This document shows, piece by piece, positions 1-9,370 of a stretch of 64,000 nt of DNA; the stretch's first letter is position 1; each line of letters starts with the position of its first letter. Source of the DNA: Primulina eburnea. Taxonomy: Eukaryota > Streptophyta > Magnoliopsida > Lamiales > Gesneriaceae. Where the stretch lies: contig NW_027331362.1 in assembly GCF_022965805.1 (NCBI RefSeq), positions 176,044 to 240,043 of the forward strand, given 5' to 3'. The notes under the pieces were generated by a model, which saw nothing but the letters and a program-made list of their open reading frames with translations, was not told where the DNA came from and searched no databases. Position numbers and translations under genes: made by a program.

Positions 1-469
1 CAACTTCAGTTTGTCCATCTGTTTGAGGATGACAAGTAGTAGATTACAACAATATTGAGCAAAGTTTAGCCCATAAAGTAATCCAAAAATAGAATCCCTC
101 CCCTTCTTAGTCCTAGGCAACCCCAAAATAAAGTGCATAGAAATGTCAATCCCAAGTTCTTTTAAGAATAGCACGCAAAAGTGTTCCCAAAGTTCTATTT
201 ACAACTTCGGTTTGTCCATCCGTTTGAGGATGACAAGTAGTAGATTACAACAATATTGAGCAAAGTTTAGCCCATAAAGTAATCCAAAAATAGAATCCCT
301 CCCCTTCTTAGTCCTAGGCAACCCCAAAATAAAGTCCATAGAAATGTCAATCCAAGTTCTTTTTAAGAATAGCACGCAAAAGTGTTCCCAAAGTTCTATT
401 TACAACTTCGGTTAGTCCATCCGTTTGAGGATGACAAGTAGTAGATTACAACAATATTGAGCAAAGTTT
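1..469 (-). repeat. Integrase-derived 200-bp satellite, left block
   Basis: About 2.3 tandem monomers of the same roughly 200-bp repeat that fills most of the window. The block stops inside a monomer at GCAAAGTTT (469), and the same monomer resumes at 9993 (AGCCCATAAAG), so the array existed before the 470-9987 insertion. Strand is given as minus because the integrase-like reading (motifs TDGQTE and ISMDF) is on the minus strand. It encodes no functional protein. Confidence 0.95.
465..469. repeat. Target-site duplication AGTTT (left copy, solo LTR)
   Basis: AGTTT precedes TGTTAG at 470 and recurs at 9988-9992 straight after the terminal CA at 9987. A 5-bp duplication around a TG...CA element is the usual footprint of LTR-retrotransposon integration. 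Confidence 0.85.
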
Positions 470-807
470 TGTTAGAGTAGGTGCCCGTCGAGCCAAGTGT
501 TGGCCGAGTGTTCACAATGAAACTCTATGTATAAGCAGTCTTTATTTTAATAATATTTGAAATTATTATTTTGGCAAATCTTTATCTGTATACCCATGCT
601 AGCTGCATAGATAAAGCCCTTGAATATACAAATAGTAGAAAGAATATGAGATGCTCATATGATGAGTATCATGAAACTCATATTTGTAATACTGTATATT
701 CTAAACGGTTCCTAGTCGATTCAGCCGCCACTAAGAAGGATATAGGCCGCTCGAGTTAGAGACTAGTATCTGCGATGTGAGTACCATGTTTCATTGGTAG
801 GGGACAT
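470..807 (+). mobile_element. Solo LTR, 5' part (split by a nested gypsy element)
   Basis: Begins TGTTAGAGTAGG, is not satellite, and continues at 8142 after the nested element. Both parts together are 2,184 bp, start TG, end CA and are flanked by AGTTT duplications. No gag, pol, primer-binding site or internal second LTR is visible, so a solo LTR left by LTR-LTR recombination is the best reading; a non-autonomous short element is the alternative. The 62-aa open frame at 571-759 has no recognisable domain. The family is not identified; a Copia-type origin is possible but unproven. Strand is arbitrary. Confidence 0.75.
803..807. repeat. Target-site duplication GACAT (left copy, gypsy element 1)
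   Basis: GACAT immediately before the TG of the 5' LTR at 808; the matching copy lies at 8137-8141 after the CA of the 3' LTR. It fixes both ends of element 1 and shows the host sequence was the solo LTR. Confidence 0.92.
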
Positions 808-884
808 TGTAGTATCCCGATGCCTAATTTGAGTTAATTATTGGATTAATTGTATTTCGGTGGGATCGGAAGGACCGAACCGGG

Positions 885-1120
885 TTCGGATCGTCCGAAG
901 TTGGTTCGGATCGTCCGAAGTGGGTTCGGATCGTCCGCTCTGTTCGGAGTCAGACGAGTCATGTCATGTCAGAGTTCGGATCGTCCGATCAGGGTTCGGA
1001 TCGTCCGAAGACAGGTGGCTGGACACGTGGAAGACATGCAATGTTCGGATCGTCCGAAGTGGATCGGATCGTCCGAAGTGTACCGGATCGGAGCGTCCGG
1101 AGTGGATCGGATCGTCCGAT
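885..1120. promoter_or_regulatory. Nine-copy TCGGATCGTCCGA dyad array in U3 (5' LTR)
   Basis: Nine copies (one variant, GATCGGAGCGTCCG) of a core TCGGA-TCG-TCCGA: a 5-bp inverted repeat around a 3-base centre, at irregular spacing. The array ends about 8 bp before a TATA box, so an enhancer or transcription-factor-site role is plausible. CpG density is also high, which makes it a strong potential methylation target. Function is inference. Confidence 0.7.
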
Positions 1121-1127
1121 CGTTGTC

Positions 1128-1136
1128 TATAAATAG
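1128..1136 (+). promoter_or_regulatory. TATA box of 5' LTR, element 1
   Basis: TATAAATAG lies just downstream of the dyad array and upstream of a G+C-rich stretch, the expected U3/R arrangement. Transcription would start roughly 25-35 bp downstream, near 1160-1170. Confidence 0.75.
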
Positions 1137-2149
1137 AAGCGCGAGGCTTCACTTTTCACTCGCCAATTCCGAGAGTTCCAGAGCGTTTTAGTCGTTTCTG
1201 ATGGGTTTCTAGTCTTTTCCCGAGGTTCGGGCACTAGCGGGGAGCTACTGGTTTTGTAGCGGAGCTGTGCTCTAGTTGGGGGCTAGCGGCATCAGTGGGC
1301 TGACTACGGACGCAGGTATAGTTCTGGGTTCCCTTTGAGATTTGGGAGTATCTATTAGTCTAGTTAAGGCTTTTAGATGTGGTTTAGTGATATGGTATCA
1401 CTTGGATTGTAGGCTTGATTCTAGGGCTGATTGCTAGGATCTACTGGTTTGAGGTACGAAAGTACTATCCGAGATAGCAGGATTGAGTATGCTTTACTAT
1501 GTGTTGCATGTTTATATGTTGCATTATTATCTGTCATATGATGCATGGTTTATTATGCGGCATTTGCATAATCATGTTGAGCCTGATTATCTTTGAGATA
1601 GCCTGTTGAGAGGGTGCTCAGCCCTCGTTTGTTGTGGATGGTTGGACCCCGTTGGCCGACGGTGGTCAGGTCACCGGTATATCCACAGGTTTATTTGGTA
1701 TGGGAGCCACCTCCTGGTGCGACGGCGCAGAGTGCTACATACCTTGACGTCATTTGTCTGAGCAGTATTTCGATATACCCAGATCCTGGTATCCAGTACA
1801 TTTTGCATACATGCATGTCATAGTCTTGTATACTCATGCTTTCGGTACTGAGCGTTTTATGCTCACGTCCTCGGTTTATCTCTGTTTTGGACACCCTATT
1901 CGATGGGGCAGGTCTCAGGTTAGACGGTCCAGGAGGGAGTGGACAGGGAGCTGGCAGAGGTTGACCTGTAGTTGTTGGTATTTGTTCTTAGTATTTAGTT
2001 CGATCTGGTTGTTTAAGTATTTTGTACTTACAGATTCGATTGGGTTGTATTACTGTTTTTCCGCTGTTTACCTGATTCAGTTTTAAATGTTAATTTTGCA
2101 TGCTTAAGTTCTGATTAGTAGGTGATTCTGGAACGGGTCACTACATTTA

Positions 2150-2161
2150 TGGTATCAGAGC
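2150..2161 (+). other. Primer-binding site (initiator Met tRNA), element 1
   Basis: TGGTATCAGAGC, four bases after the 5' LTR end. This is the standard plant sequence complementary to the 3' end of initiator methionine tRNA, used to prime minus-strand DNA synthesis. The following 70 bases (2162-2231) are an untranslated leader with nothing else recognisable. Confidence 0.92.
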
Positions 2162-2231
2162 ATGCATTAAGATTTTGGGATTTAGAACTGTTCTTTTGGG
2201 TTTAATCTCTGGTAACTTTTGTAGCTAAGAG

Positions 2232-4712
2232 ATGTCTGGTTTTGACGACGATGCTAGTAGTCATGGCAGCGTTGGACGCTGGGGAGACCGCGACGATCGG
2301 GAGCGTCGTCGAGAGCATCGAGAACGTCGTCAACACCGTCGTGATGAGCCTCGGAGTTTTAGTATGCATCGGTTCTTGCAGATGGGGCCGAAACCTCTTT
2401 CGGGCGGTGAGACTCCGGATGTTGCGGAGAACTGGCTTGAGAGGATGGAGAGCTGCTTCAAGACTTTTCAGTGCTCGGCGGAGCAGCAGATTGATACCCT
2501 TGATTTCTTGCTGGAGGGTGGTGCGCGCAAGTGGTGGAGGTCTACCTCTGCACCGATAGTTCAGCGACAGGGTCGAGTTCTTTGGGCCGATTTCCGAGCC
2601 GCTTTCATGTTGCTTTACTTTCCGCCAGCTCTTCTGCAGACCAAGGCGATTGAGTTGATCAATCTGAAGCAGGGAAGTTTGTCTGTTGATGAGTATCAGC
2701 AGAAGTTCTTTGAGTTGCTTCCATATGTTCCGCATGTCAGTGACAATGCTAGTGCCAAGTATAACCATTTTCTTCAGGGCCTCAATCAGGAGATTTATGA
2801 TCGGGTTGTTGTCTGCGATGATCCGACATCGTATGAGGGCCTTGTAAATCGTTGTCGCCAGGCTGAGGGCAGTTTGTTGAGAGGTCGAGCCATGCAGTCT
2901 GCTCGTCCTACTAGTTCTTTGGGTCCCCGCGCCCAAGCATTTAAGAAGGCTGGATCTACTTCTTCTTCCTCTGGATCTGGAGGAGTTCACCATTTTGGGA
3001 AGAAGAGGGGCCCGTGTCAGCACTGCGGGAAGGATCATCCGACGGAGCGTTGTCGCAGAATTGCGGGTGCTTGTTACAAGTGCGGTCAGATGGGCCACAT
3101 GAAGAGAGATTGTCCACAGACGGGCGGAGGATCAGGATCTGGTTCTCAGGCTTCAGTTCATCAGAGGCCACAGCAGGGACAGTCTACTCAGGGTTCTAAC
3201 CTCCGACCGCGTACTCAAGGGCATGTCTTTGCTCTTAACCAGGATCAGGCGGCTGAGGAGAACGAGAGAGTTATCGCAGGTGTGTTTTTATTATGTGGAT
3301 TACCTGCTTACGTTCTCATTGACACTGGTGCATCGCATTCATTCATATCTGCGAGGTTTGCTAAGCGTCATGCATTACCCTTCACTTCTTTGGACGTTGT
3401 GGTATCTGTTTCCACACCGATGGGTCATTCGGTGTTAGCTAAACGTCTAGTTTTGGGTTGTCCTCTAGAGTTTGAGGGTAATATTTTAACTGCTAATTTG
3501 ATGATTCTTGCGATGGAGGATTTTGATTGCATTCTGGGAATAGATGTGCTGACTGTGTTTAGAGCTACTGTGGACTGTTATCAGAAGTTTGTGCAGTTTC
3601 GTCCAGTTGAGGGCGACAGTTGGTTTTTCTATGGAGAGGGAGCGCGACCCCCGATGCCTGTGGTTTCTGCTCTGAAAGCCTGTCGTGCTTTAGAGTCGGG
3701 CGGGGAAGGCTACCTTATCTATGCTATTGATTCGTCCGCAGTTAGTGTCGGTATCAGTGACATTCCAGTGGTTTGCGATTTTCCGGATGTTTTTCCCGAG
3801 GAGATTCCTGGTTTTCCTCCCGTTCGGGAAGTGGATTTCGGCATTGATTTAGTGCCAGGCACGGCACCAATCTCTAGAGCTCCTTATCGTTTAGCTCCAT
3901 CGGAGATGCAAGAATTGAAACAGCAGTTGCAGGATCTTCTTGACAAGGGGTATATTCGACCCAGTGTGTCCCCGTGGGGAGCACCAGTTCTTTTTGTCAA
4001 AAAGAAGGATGGTTCTATGCGGCTCTGCATAGATTATCGGCAGTTGAATCGTGCGACGATAAAGAATAAGTATCCGTTGCCACGGATTGATGATTTATTT
4101 GATCAACTGCAAGGTACCTCTGTGTATTCCAAGATTGATTTAAGGTCTGGTTATCATCAGCTTCGAGTTCATCAGGGAGATATATCGAAGACTGCATTCA
4201 GGACCCGGTATGGGCATTATGAGTTTCTGGTTATGCCTTTTGGGGTGACGAATGCACCAGCAGTTTTTATGGATCTGATGAATCGGGTATTTCGGGATTT
4301 CTTGGATAAGTTTGTTGTGGTGTTTATAGATGATATCTTAATCTATTCGCATGATCAGCAAGAACACGCACAACACTTAAGGATTATTTTACAGACACTT
4401 CGCGAGAATCAGCTTTATGCGAAGTTGAGTAAATGTGAGTTTTGGATTGACAGGGTTGTATTCCTTGGTCATGTCATTTCTAGCGAGGGAGTTTCAGTTG
4501 ACCCGAGCAAGGTGGAAGCGGTATTGAACTGGTCGCGTCCGACGACAGTAGCCGAGATCCGCAGTTTTCTGGGATTGGCTGGGTATTATCGCCGTTTCAT
4601 TGTCAACTTCTCTCAGATTGCTAAGCCACTCACTCAGCTCACTCGGAAAGATGTTTCATTTGAGTGGACATCAGAGTGCGAAGAGAGTTTCTGGAACTTC
4701 GCAGACGTTTGA
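2232..4712 (+). CDS. Gag-protease-reverse transcriptase part of gag-pol, element 1 (5' fragment of frameshifted ORF)
   Basis: An 826-residue open frame from the ATG at 2232, the first in frame after the primer site. It holds an arginine-rich N-terminus, the gag capsid-like region (about 50-220), two zinc-knuckle motifs (C262...C274 and CCHC 281-294, [14 protein letters not shown]), an aspartic protease with active site DTG at 364-366, and a reverse transcriptase with the FIDD catalytic box at 698-701. The products would package the RNA, process the polyprotein and copy RNA into DNA in cytoplasmic particles. Gag and pol share one frame, as in many plant chromoviruses. The last few residues (about 820-826) are out of frame: a one-base loss in a short T run near 4689 moves RNase H to another frame. 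The 298-aa antisense frame over gag (2202-3098) is a shadow. Confidence 0.93.
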   Translation: MSGFDDDASSHGSVGRWGDRDDRERRREHRERRQHRRDEPRSFSMHRFLQMGPKPLSGGETPDVAENWLERMESCFKTFQCSAEQQIDTLDFLLEGGARKWWRSTSAPIVQRQGRVLWADFRAAFMLLYFPPALLQTKAIELINLKQGSLSVDEYQQKFFELLPYVPHVSDNASAKYNHFLQGLNQEIYDRVVVCDDPTSYEGLVNRCRQAEGSLLRGRAMQSARPTSSLGPRAQAFKKAGSTSSSSGSGGVHHFGKKRGPCQHCGKDHPTERCRRIAGACYKCGQMGHMKRDCPQTGGGSGSGSQASVHQRPQQGQSTQGSNLRPRTQGHVFALNQDQAAEENERVIAGVFLLCGLPAYVLIDTGASHSFISARFAKRHALPFTSLDVVVSVSTPMGHSVLAKRLVLGCPLEFEGNILTANLMILAMEDFDCILGIDVLTVFRATVDCYQKFVQFRPVEGDSWFFYGEGARPPMPVVSALKACRALESGGEGYLIYAIDSSAVSVGISDIPVVCDFPDVFPEEIPGFPPVREVDFGIDLVPGTAPISRAPYRLAPSEMQELKQQLQDLLDKGYIRPSVSPWGAPVLFVKKKDGSMRLCIDYRQLNRATIKNKYPLPRIDDLFDQLQGTSVYSKIDLRSGYHQLRVHQGDISKTAFRTRYGHYEFLVMPFGVTNAPAVFMDLMNRVFRDFLDKFVVVFIDDILIYSHDQQEHAQHLRIILQTLRENQLYAKLSKCEFWIDRVVFLGHVISSEGVSVDPSKVEAVLNWSRPTTVAEIRSFLGLAGYYRRFIVNFSQIAKPLTQLTRKDVSFEWTSECEESFWNFADV

Positions 4713-5031
4713 CATCTGCGCCTGTTTTGGCTTTACCGTCTGGATCTGGTGGTTTCAGTGTTTACACCGATGCCTCTTTGCAGGGACTAGGGTGTGTTCT
4801 GATGCAGAATGAGCATGTGATTGCTTATGCGTCGAGACAGTTAAAGCCTCATGAGGAAAACTATCCTGTTCATGATCTGGAATTAGCAGCGATCGTTTTT
4901 GCTTTGAAAATCTGGCGCCATTATCTGTATGGTGAGCGATTTGAGATCTTCACTGATCATAAGAGTTTGAAGTATCTGTTCACTCAGGCTGAGTTGAACA
5001 TGCGTCAGCGTCGTTGGATGGATCTACTCAA
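4689..5031 (+). pseudogene. RNase H segment of gag-pol, element 1 (middle fragment between two frameshifts)
   Basis: This frame is open 4664-5104, but only about 4689-5031 is authentic. It carries the RNase H motifs YTDAS (first catalytic Asp), the Glu-containing [17 protein letters not shown] helix, and [10 protein letters not shown]. RNase H removes the RNA strand of the RNA-DNA hybrid during reverse transcription. The last motif, ADALSR, falls in the next frame because a second one-base loss occurs near 5031-5032. Both losses are at short homopolymers, so a sequencing or assembly error is a live alternative to real decay. Confidence 0.85.
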
Positions 5032-6657
5032 GATTACGATTGTGAGATCAAGTATCATCCAGGATCTGCGAATCTCACGGCCGATGCTCTTAGTCGCAAG
5101 GTGAGGTTATCTGCTCTTCAGACTTGTGCTGTATCTGGGATTATTCAGGATTTCTGTTCGATGGGATTCAATTGTAAGCATCGGAAGGGAATAGAGAGTA
5201 TCCGTATAGCTACTATTTTGTCCGAGCCAGTTTTGTATTCTCGGATTAGAGATGCTCAGATGTCTGATTCTAAGGTTCAGAAATTAGCTCGGTTGGCTGA
5301 TGGAGATAATACTTCTGGATTCCACTATCAGTCCGAGGGTCTTTTGTGCTTATCTGGTCGTGTTGTTGTACCGGAAGATGACACTTTGAGGGAGGAGATT
5401 TTGTCCCAGGCTCATCGTAGCAAGTTGAGTGTTCATCCAGGGAGCAACAAGATGTATAAGGATTTGAGGACTCGATTTTGGTGGAAAGGTATGAAACGTA
5501 ATGTTTATCAGTATGTCTCCAAGTGCCTAGTCTGTCAGCAGGTGAAGGCTGAGTATCGACGACCTGGAGGTTTGTTGCAGAATCTTCCTATTCCAGAGTG
5601 GAAGTGGGAGCATATCACGATGGACTTCGTGACTCACTTGCCTATGTCTGTGGGGAATAGAGATGCTATCTGGGTGGTAGTGGATCGACTTACTAAGTCT
5701 GCCCATTTTCTTCCGTATAACAGAGATTTCACTTTCGATCGGATGGCACGGTTGTACATTCAGGAGATTGTACGGTTTCATGGTGTGCCCGTGAGTATCG
5801 TTAGTGACAGAGATCCTCGATTTACGTCTAGATTTTGGGGCAGCTTTCAGCAAGCTTTGGGCACTACCTTGAGTTTGAGTACTGCATATCACCCAGAGAC
5901 TGACGGTCAGTCAGAGAGGACTATTCGTACTCTTGAGGATATGTTGAGATCTTGTGTGATGGATTTCGGGCCAGCTTGGCAGGATCATCTGCCACTGATA
6001 GAGTTTGCATACAACAACAGTTTTCATAGGAGTATTGGTATGTCTCCGTTTGAAGCATTGTATGGTCGACGTTGTCGTACTCCTCTGTTCTGGGAAGAAG
6101 TCGGAGAACGACAGGTCGAGGGTCCAGAATTGATTCAGCAGGCCATGGACAAAGTTCTTGTGATCAAACAGCGGATTAAGACTGCTCAGGATCGACAAGC
6201 AAGTTATGCGAACACCAAGCGCAGACCTCTTCATTTTGATGCAGGCGAGAAAGTGTTTCTCAAGGTATCACCTTTTCGGAGGATTCTGAGATTTGGACTC
6301 AAGGGTAAGCTATCTCCGAGATTCATTGGTCCTTTTGAGATCTTAGAATGTGTGGGAGATTTGGCCTACAGATTAGCTTTGCCACCGTATCTGTCTAGTG
6401 TTCACAATGTGTTTCATGTGTCCTTGCTGAGACGATACGTAGCGGATGAGTCTCATGTTTTGCATCCAACAGAAGTTCAGCTGAATCCGGATTTGTCTTT
6501 TGTGGAAAGACCGGTTTCGATCTTAGACCGGAAGGATAAGGTACTGCGGAATAAGACTATTCCTCTTGTCTTAGTGCAGTGGCAGCGCCGAGGTACTGAA
6601 GAAGCTACTTGGGAACTAGAGAGTCGCATGCGGTCAGAGCATCCAGAATTGTTCTAG
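5014..6657 (+). CDS. RNase H tail, integrase and chromodomain-like region of gag-pol, element 1 (3' fragment)
   Basis: Authentic coding begins near 5032 (motif [11 protein letters not shown], then ADALSR, the end of RNase H) and runs to the TAG at 6655-6657. Counting from the ATG at 5014, the integrase has the zinc-binding H134, H141, C171, C174 set and a D204, D265, E301 catalytic triad with exactly 35 residues between the last two. The tail has the gypsy GPF-type motif ([10 protein letters not shown]) and a C-terminal chromodomain-like block (about 495-547, [15 protein letters not shown]). The enzyme inserts the cDNA into chromosomes; the chromodomain is thought to steer insertion to marked heterochromatin. 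The ATG at 5014 is a chance codon, not a true start. Confidence 0.92.
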   Translation: MDGSTQDYDCEIKYHPGSANLTADALSRKVRLSALQTCAVSGIIQDFCSMGFNCKHRKGIESIRIATILSEPVLYSRIRDAQMSDSKVQKLARLADGDNTSGFHYQSEGLLCLSGRVVVPEDDTLREEILSQAHRSKLSVHPGSNKMYKDLRTRFWWKGMKRNVYQYVSKCLVCQQVKAEYRRPGGLLQNLPIPEWKWEHITMDFVTHLPMSVGNRDAIWVVVDRLTKSAHFLPYNRDFTFDRMARLYIQEIVRFHGVPVSIVSDRDPRFTSRFWGSFQQALGTTLSLSTAYHPETDGQSERTIRTLEDMLRSCVMDFGPAWQDHLPLIEFAYNNSFHRSIGMSPFEALYGRRCRTPLFWEEVGERQVEGPELIQQAMDKVLVIKQRIKTAQDRQASYANTKRRPLHFDAGEKVFLKVSPFRRILRFGLKGKLSPRFIGPFEILECVGDLAYRLALPPYLSSVHNVFHVSLLRRYVADESHVLHPTEVQLNPDLSFVERPVSILDRKDKVLRNKTIPLVLVQWQRRGTEEATWELESRMRSEHPELF

Positions 6658-6784
6658 TTGTAGTATTTTCAGTTATGATTGTAATTTCAGTTGTGCTTTC
6701 AGTTGTAATTCATTCTTAAGTTGAATGTATTGTTGTTCAGAATTGTCATTCTTCAGACTCGATTTCGCGGACGAAATCCTTTTT
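6658..6784 (+). other. 3' untranslated stretch of element 1 with a pre-PPT hairpin
   Basis: No coding. It is T-rich with several TTCAGTT-like repeats, and ends with a perfect 7-bp inverted repeat GATTTCG-CGGA-CGAAATC at 6761-6778, placed just before the polypurine tract. A structurally equivalent hairpin occurs at the same place in element 2 (39021-39038). Confidence 0.75.
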
Positions 6785-6796
6785 AGAGGGGGAGAA
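6785..6796 (+). other. Polypurine tract, element 1
   Basis: AGAGGGGGAGAA abuts the TG of the 3' LTR at 6797. The purine run resists RNase H and primes plus-strand synthesis. Confidence 0.9.
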
Positions 6797-6873
6797 TGTA
6801 GTATCCCGATGCCTAATTTGAGTTAATTATTGGATTAATTGTATTTCGGTGGGATCGGAAGGACCGAACCGGG

Positions 6874-7110
6874 TTCGGATCGTCCGAAGTTGGTTCGGAT
6901 CGTCCGAAGTGGGTTCGGATCGTCCGCTTCTGTTCGGAGTCAGACGAGTCATGTCATGTCAGAGTTCGGATCGTCCGATCAGGGTTCGGATCGTCCGAAG
7001 ACAGGTGGCTGGACACGTGGAAGACATGCAATGTTCGGATCGTCCGAAGTGGATCGGATCGTCCGAAGTGTACCGGATCGGAGCGTCCGAAGTGGATCGG
7101 ATCGTCCGAT
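6874..7110. promoter_or_regulatory. TCGGATCGTCCGA dyad array in U3 (3' LTR)
   Basis: Same array as at 885-1120, identical except for an extra T after the third copy and one G-to-A change in the eighth. Confidence 0.7.
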
Positions 7111-7117
7111 CGTTGTC

Positions 7118-7126
7118 TATAAATAG
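7118..7126 (+). promoter_or_regulatory. TATA box of 3' LTR, element 1
   Basis: TATAAATAG in the same position as in the 5' LTR. Any transcript from here would read outward into the solo LTR and then the satellite. Confidence 0.65.
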
Positions 7127-8136
7127 AAGCGCGAGGCTTCACTTTTCACTCGCCAATTCCGAGAGTTCCAGAGCGTTTTAGTCGTTTCTGATGGGTTTCT
7201 AGTCTTTTCCCGAGGTTCGGGCACTAGCGGGGAGCTACTGGTTTTGTAGCGGAGCTGTGCTCTAGTTGGGGGCTAGCGGCATCAGTGGGCTGACTACGGA
7301 CGCAGGTATAGTTCTGGGTTCCCTTTGAGATTTGGGAGTATCTATTAGTCTAGTTAAGGCTTTTAGATGTGGTTTAGTGATATGGTATCACTTGGATTGT
7401 AGGCTTGATTCTAGGGCTGATTGCTAGGATCTACTGGTTTGAGGTACGAAAGTACTATCCGAGATAGCAGGATTGAGTATGCTTTACTATGTGTTGCATG
7501 TTTATATGTTGCATTATTATCTGTCATATGATGCATGGTTTATTATGCGGCATTTGCATAATCATGTTGAGCCTGATTATCTTTGAGATAGCCTGTTGAG
7601 AGGGTGCTCAGCCCTCGTTTGTTGTGGATGGTTGGACCCCGTTGGCCGACGGTGGTCAGGTCACCGGTATATCCACAGGTTTATTTTGGTATGGGAGCCA
7701 CCTCCTGGTGCGACGGCGCAGAGTGCTACATACCTTGACGTCATTTGTCTGAGCAGTATTTCGATATACCCAGATCCTGGTATCCAGTACATTTTGCATA
7801 CATGCATGTCATAGTCTTGTATACTCATGCTTTCGGTACTGAGCGTTTTATGCTCACGTCCTCGGTTTTTCTCTGTTTTGGACACCCTATTCGATGGGGC
7901 AGGTCTCAGGTTAGACGGTCCAGGAGGGAGTGGACAGGGAGCTGGCAGAGGTTGACCTGTAGTTGTTGGTATTTGTTCTTAGTATTTAGTTCGATCTGGT
8001 TGTTTAAGTATTTTGTACTTACAGATTCGATTGGGTTGTATTACTGTTTTTCCGCTGTTTACCTGATTTAGTTTTAAATGTTAATTTTGCATGCTTAAGT
8101 TCTGATTAGTAGGTGATTCTGGAACGGGTCACTACA

Positions 8137-8141
8137 GACAT
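8137..8141. repeat. Target-site duplication GACAT (right copy, gypsy element 1)
   Basis: Matches 803-807. The interrupted host sequence resumes at 8142. Confidence 0.92.
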
Positions 8142-8917
8142 TGTGATGTCCGAACATGCAGATAGGTGCTCCTTGTAGAGTGCACTGAACAACCCTCCAT
8201 AAAAGGACTTTCCAAGTGGTTCTCACTTATCGAGTGGAAAAGTCCTGGTTTATGGTTGTACAGAATTAGTCCTTATGACCCGGGACAACATTGAGACTCT
8301 ATGTGCTAGAATTACACTTTGACTTGTTTACCGACTCTCATGGGGTCATCAGGTGGCAAGGTTGGGTGTTCTGTCGAAACACATAGGAGTCGATGCATTG
8401 TAGTCGGGGATTCACCGCTTACCTTCGGGTATGGATATCCTATGTGTTATCATGTGTATGTAGATCGAAATCTCTGGCCAGAGTATGGTTGTAATTATGA
8501 AAGGTGTTTCATAGATTACACCATCGATGCAACTACGACATGACACATAGTATCGATTCATTGACAACTCTCGATAAACCAATGGTTGTCGAATCGATCG
8601 GGATATATGAGTTGAAGGGACCGTACTGTACGCTAACCATAATTGAATGGTTCTTGCAGGCACTATCATGTGATACCTAGGGAATCACGTAAGCGATGCT
8701 GCTAGGCGTTTAACGTGATTGGTTGGGTACTATCAGACTTGAGTTCTGACGTTCTTACTATCAAGGAGTTGATAAGTAAGAATGGAGCAATTGGGGTATG
8801 CTCGAATAAGGACATGTTTAGTCCGAATCACATGGAGATGTGAACCCACGGCTAGTTGTATCAATGAACCATTGAGGGCCACACAAGTACTAGCTTTGTA
8901 AATCCCGATGAGAAGTA

Positions 8918-9079
8918 AAAATAGTTCAATGTGTTGAACGGCTTATAAAGGAGTTTATAAGCGTAAGGAAAATTAGAAGTATGACTTCTATAAAGGAGAA
9001 AATAGTTCAAAGTGTTGAACGACTTATAAATTAGTTTATAAGTGTAAAGAAAAATAGAAGTATGACTTCTATGAGAGAA
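8918..9079. repeat. 81-bp tandem duplication made of stem-loops
   Basis: Two copies, 8918-8998 and 8999-9079. Each holds three inverted repeats in the same order: GTTCAA-NGTG-TTGAAC, a 9-bp-arm CTTATAAA-type stem, and TAGAAGT-ATG-ACTTCTA. Differences between the copies fall in loops, between stems, or as a paired change that keeps the stem (G8941/C8962 against A9022/T9043). Confidence 0.85.
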
Positions 9080-9083
9080 ATGT

Positions 9084-9370
9084 AAATTTTGATTTATGGA
9101 AGTGTTCCTAAATTAAAATTTGGCCAAGAGAATAATGTAATTGAAAATTGTGATTTTCATAAACATTATTATGGACTAAATAAATTAATTCAAGTGTTGA
9201 ATTAATTAGACACTAGTGGACCTAGTAGAGTCCAAATAATTAAATTAATTCAAGTGTTGGATTAATTAAATAATATTGAGTCTTGTAGAGCTCAATTAAA
9301 ATAATTATTTAAACTAGTGGGACTTGAGTAAATTCAAGTAATATTTAATTTGTCTCAAATATGTTTGAGA
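9084..9370. repeat. Run of further short inverted repeats in the solo LTR
   Basis: In order: 9084-9121 (AAATTTT...AAAATTT enclosing GGAA-GTG-TTCC); 9131-9170 (AATAATGT...ACATTATT enclosing TGAAAAT-TGTG-ATTTTCA); 9183-9207 (11-bp perfect arms, loop GTG); 9217-9234 (TGGAC...GTCCA); 9243-9267 (11-bp arms with one G-T pair, loop GTG); 9275-9296 (ATTGAG...CTCAAT); 9322-9339 (ACTTGA...TCAAGT); 9353-9370 (TCTCAAA-TATG-TTTGAGA). The stems follow one another almost end to end. Confidence 0.8.
9181..9300. repeat. 60-bp tandem duplication in the solo LTR
   Basis: 9181-9240 and 9241-9300 both start TAAATTAATTCAAGTGTTG and are related throughout, though clearly diverged in their second halves. Each copy carries the 11-bp GTG-loop hairpin. 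Confidence 0.7.

Larger units (their letters stand above)
808..2145 (+). repeat. 5' LTR of gypsy element 1
   Basis: 1,338 bp, starts TGTAGTATCCCG and ends GGGTCACTACA. It matches 6797-8136 nearly base for base. U3 holds a short-dyad array (885-1120) followed by a TATA box (1128-1136). The small open frames inside it (for example 850-1191 and 1754-2086) recur in the 3' LTR and follow the repeats, so they are not genes. Confidence 0.96.
808..8136 (+). mobile_element. Ty3/gypsy chromovirus-like LTR retrotransposon (element 1), Tekay/Del-like
   Basis: A complete 7,329-bp element: LTR (808-2145), initiator-Met-tRNA primer site, gag-pol, polypurine tract, LTR (6797-8136), with GACAT duplications. 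Domain order is gag, zinc knuckles, protease, RT, RNase H, integrase, C-terminal chromodomain-like segment. Integrase after RNase H defines Ty3/gypsy; the C-terminal segment ([16 protein letters not shown]) suggests a chromovirus. By eye the LTRs differ at 3 substitutions and 2 single-base indels over about 1,338 bp, so the insertion is recent. The coding region has two single-base frameshifts. The Tekay/Del assignment rests on motif recall and is tentative. Confidence 0.95.
6797..8136 (+). repeat. 3' LTR of gypsy element 1
   Basis: 1,340 bp and colinear with 808-2145. Differences seen by eye: one extra T near 6929, G to A near 7090, one extra T near 7686, A to T near 7868, and C to T near 8069. 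It ends CACTACA and is followed by the GACAT duplication. Confidence 0.96.

Noticed and set aside
850..1191. Overlapping open frames in the LTR U3 (also 6839-7181)
   Set aside because: The residues simply follow the TCGGATCGTCCGA repeats (SDRPK, RIVRS), and the frames occur on both strands.
2150..2161. Possible tRNA gene at TGGTATCAGAGC (also 34465)
   Set aside because: Only the 12-base primer-binding complement is present; there is no tRNA body, so these are primer sites.
2202..3098. 298-residue minus-strand open frame
   Set aside because: Lies entirely antisense to the gag region of element 1, is low-complexity in Ser, Arg and Leu, and has no recognisable domain; it is a shadow frame.
8319..8669. 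Small open frames (74 and 85 residues) in the solo LTR
   Set aside because: They lie on opposite strands of the same stretch, have no known motif and sit in LTR sequence; chance frames are the simpler explanation.
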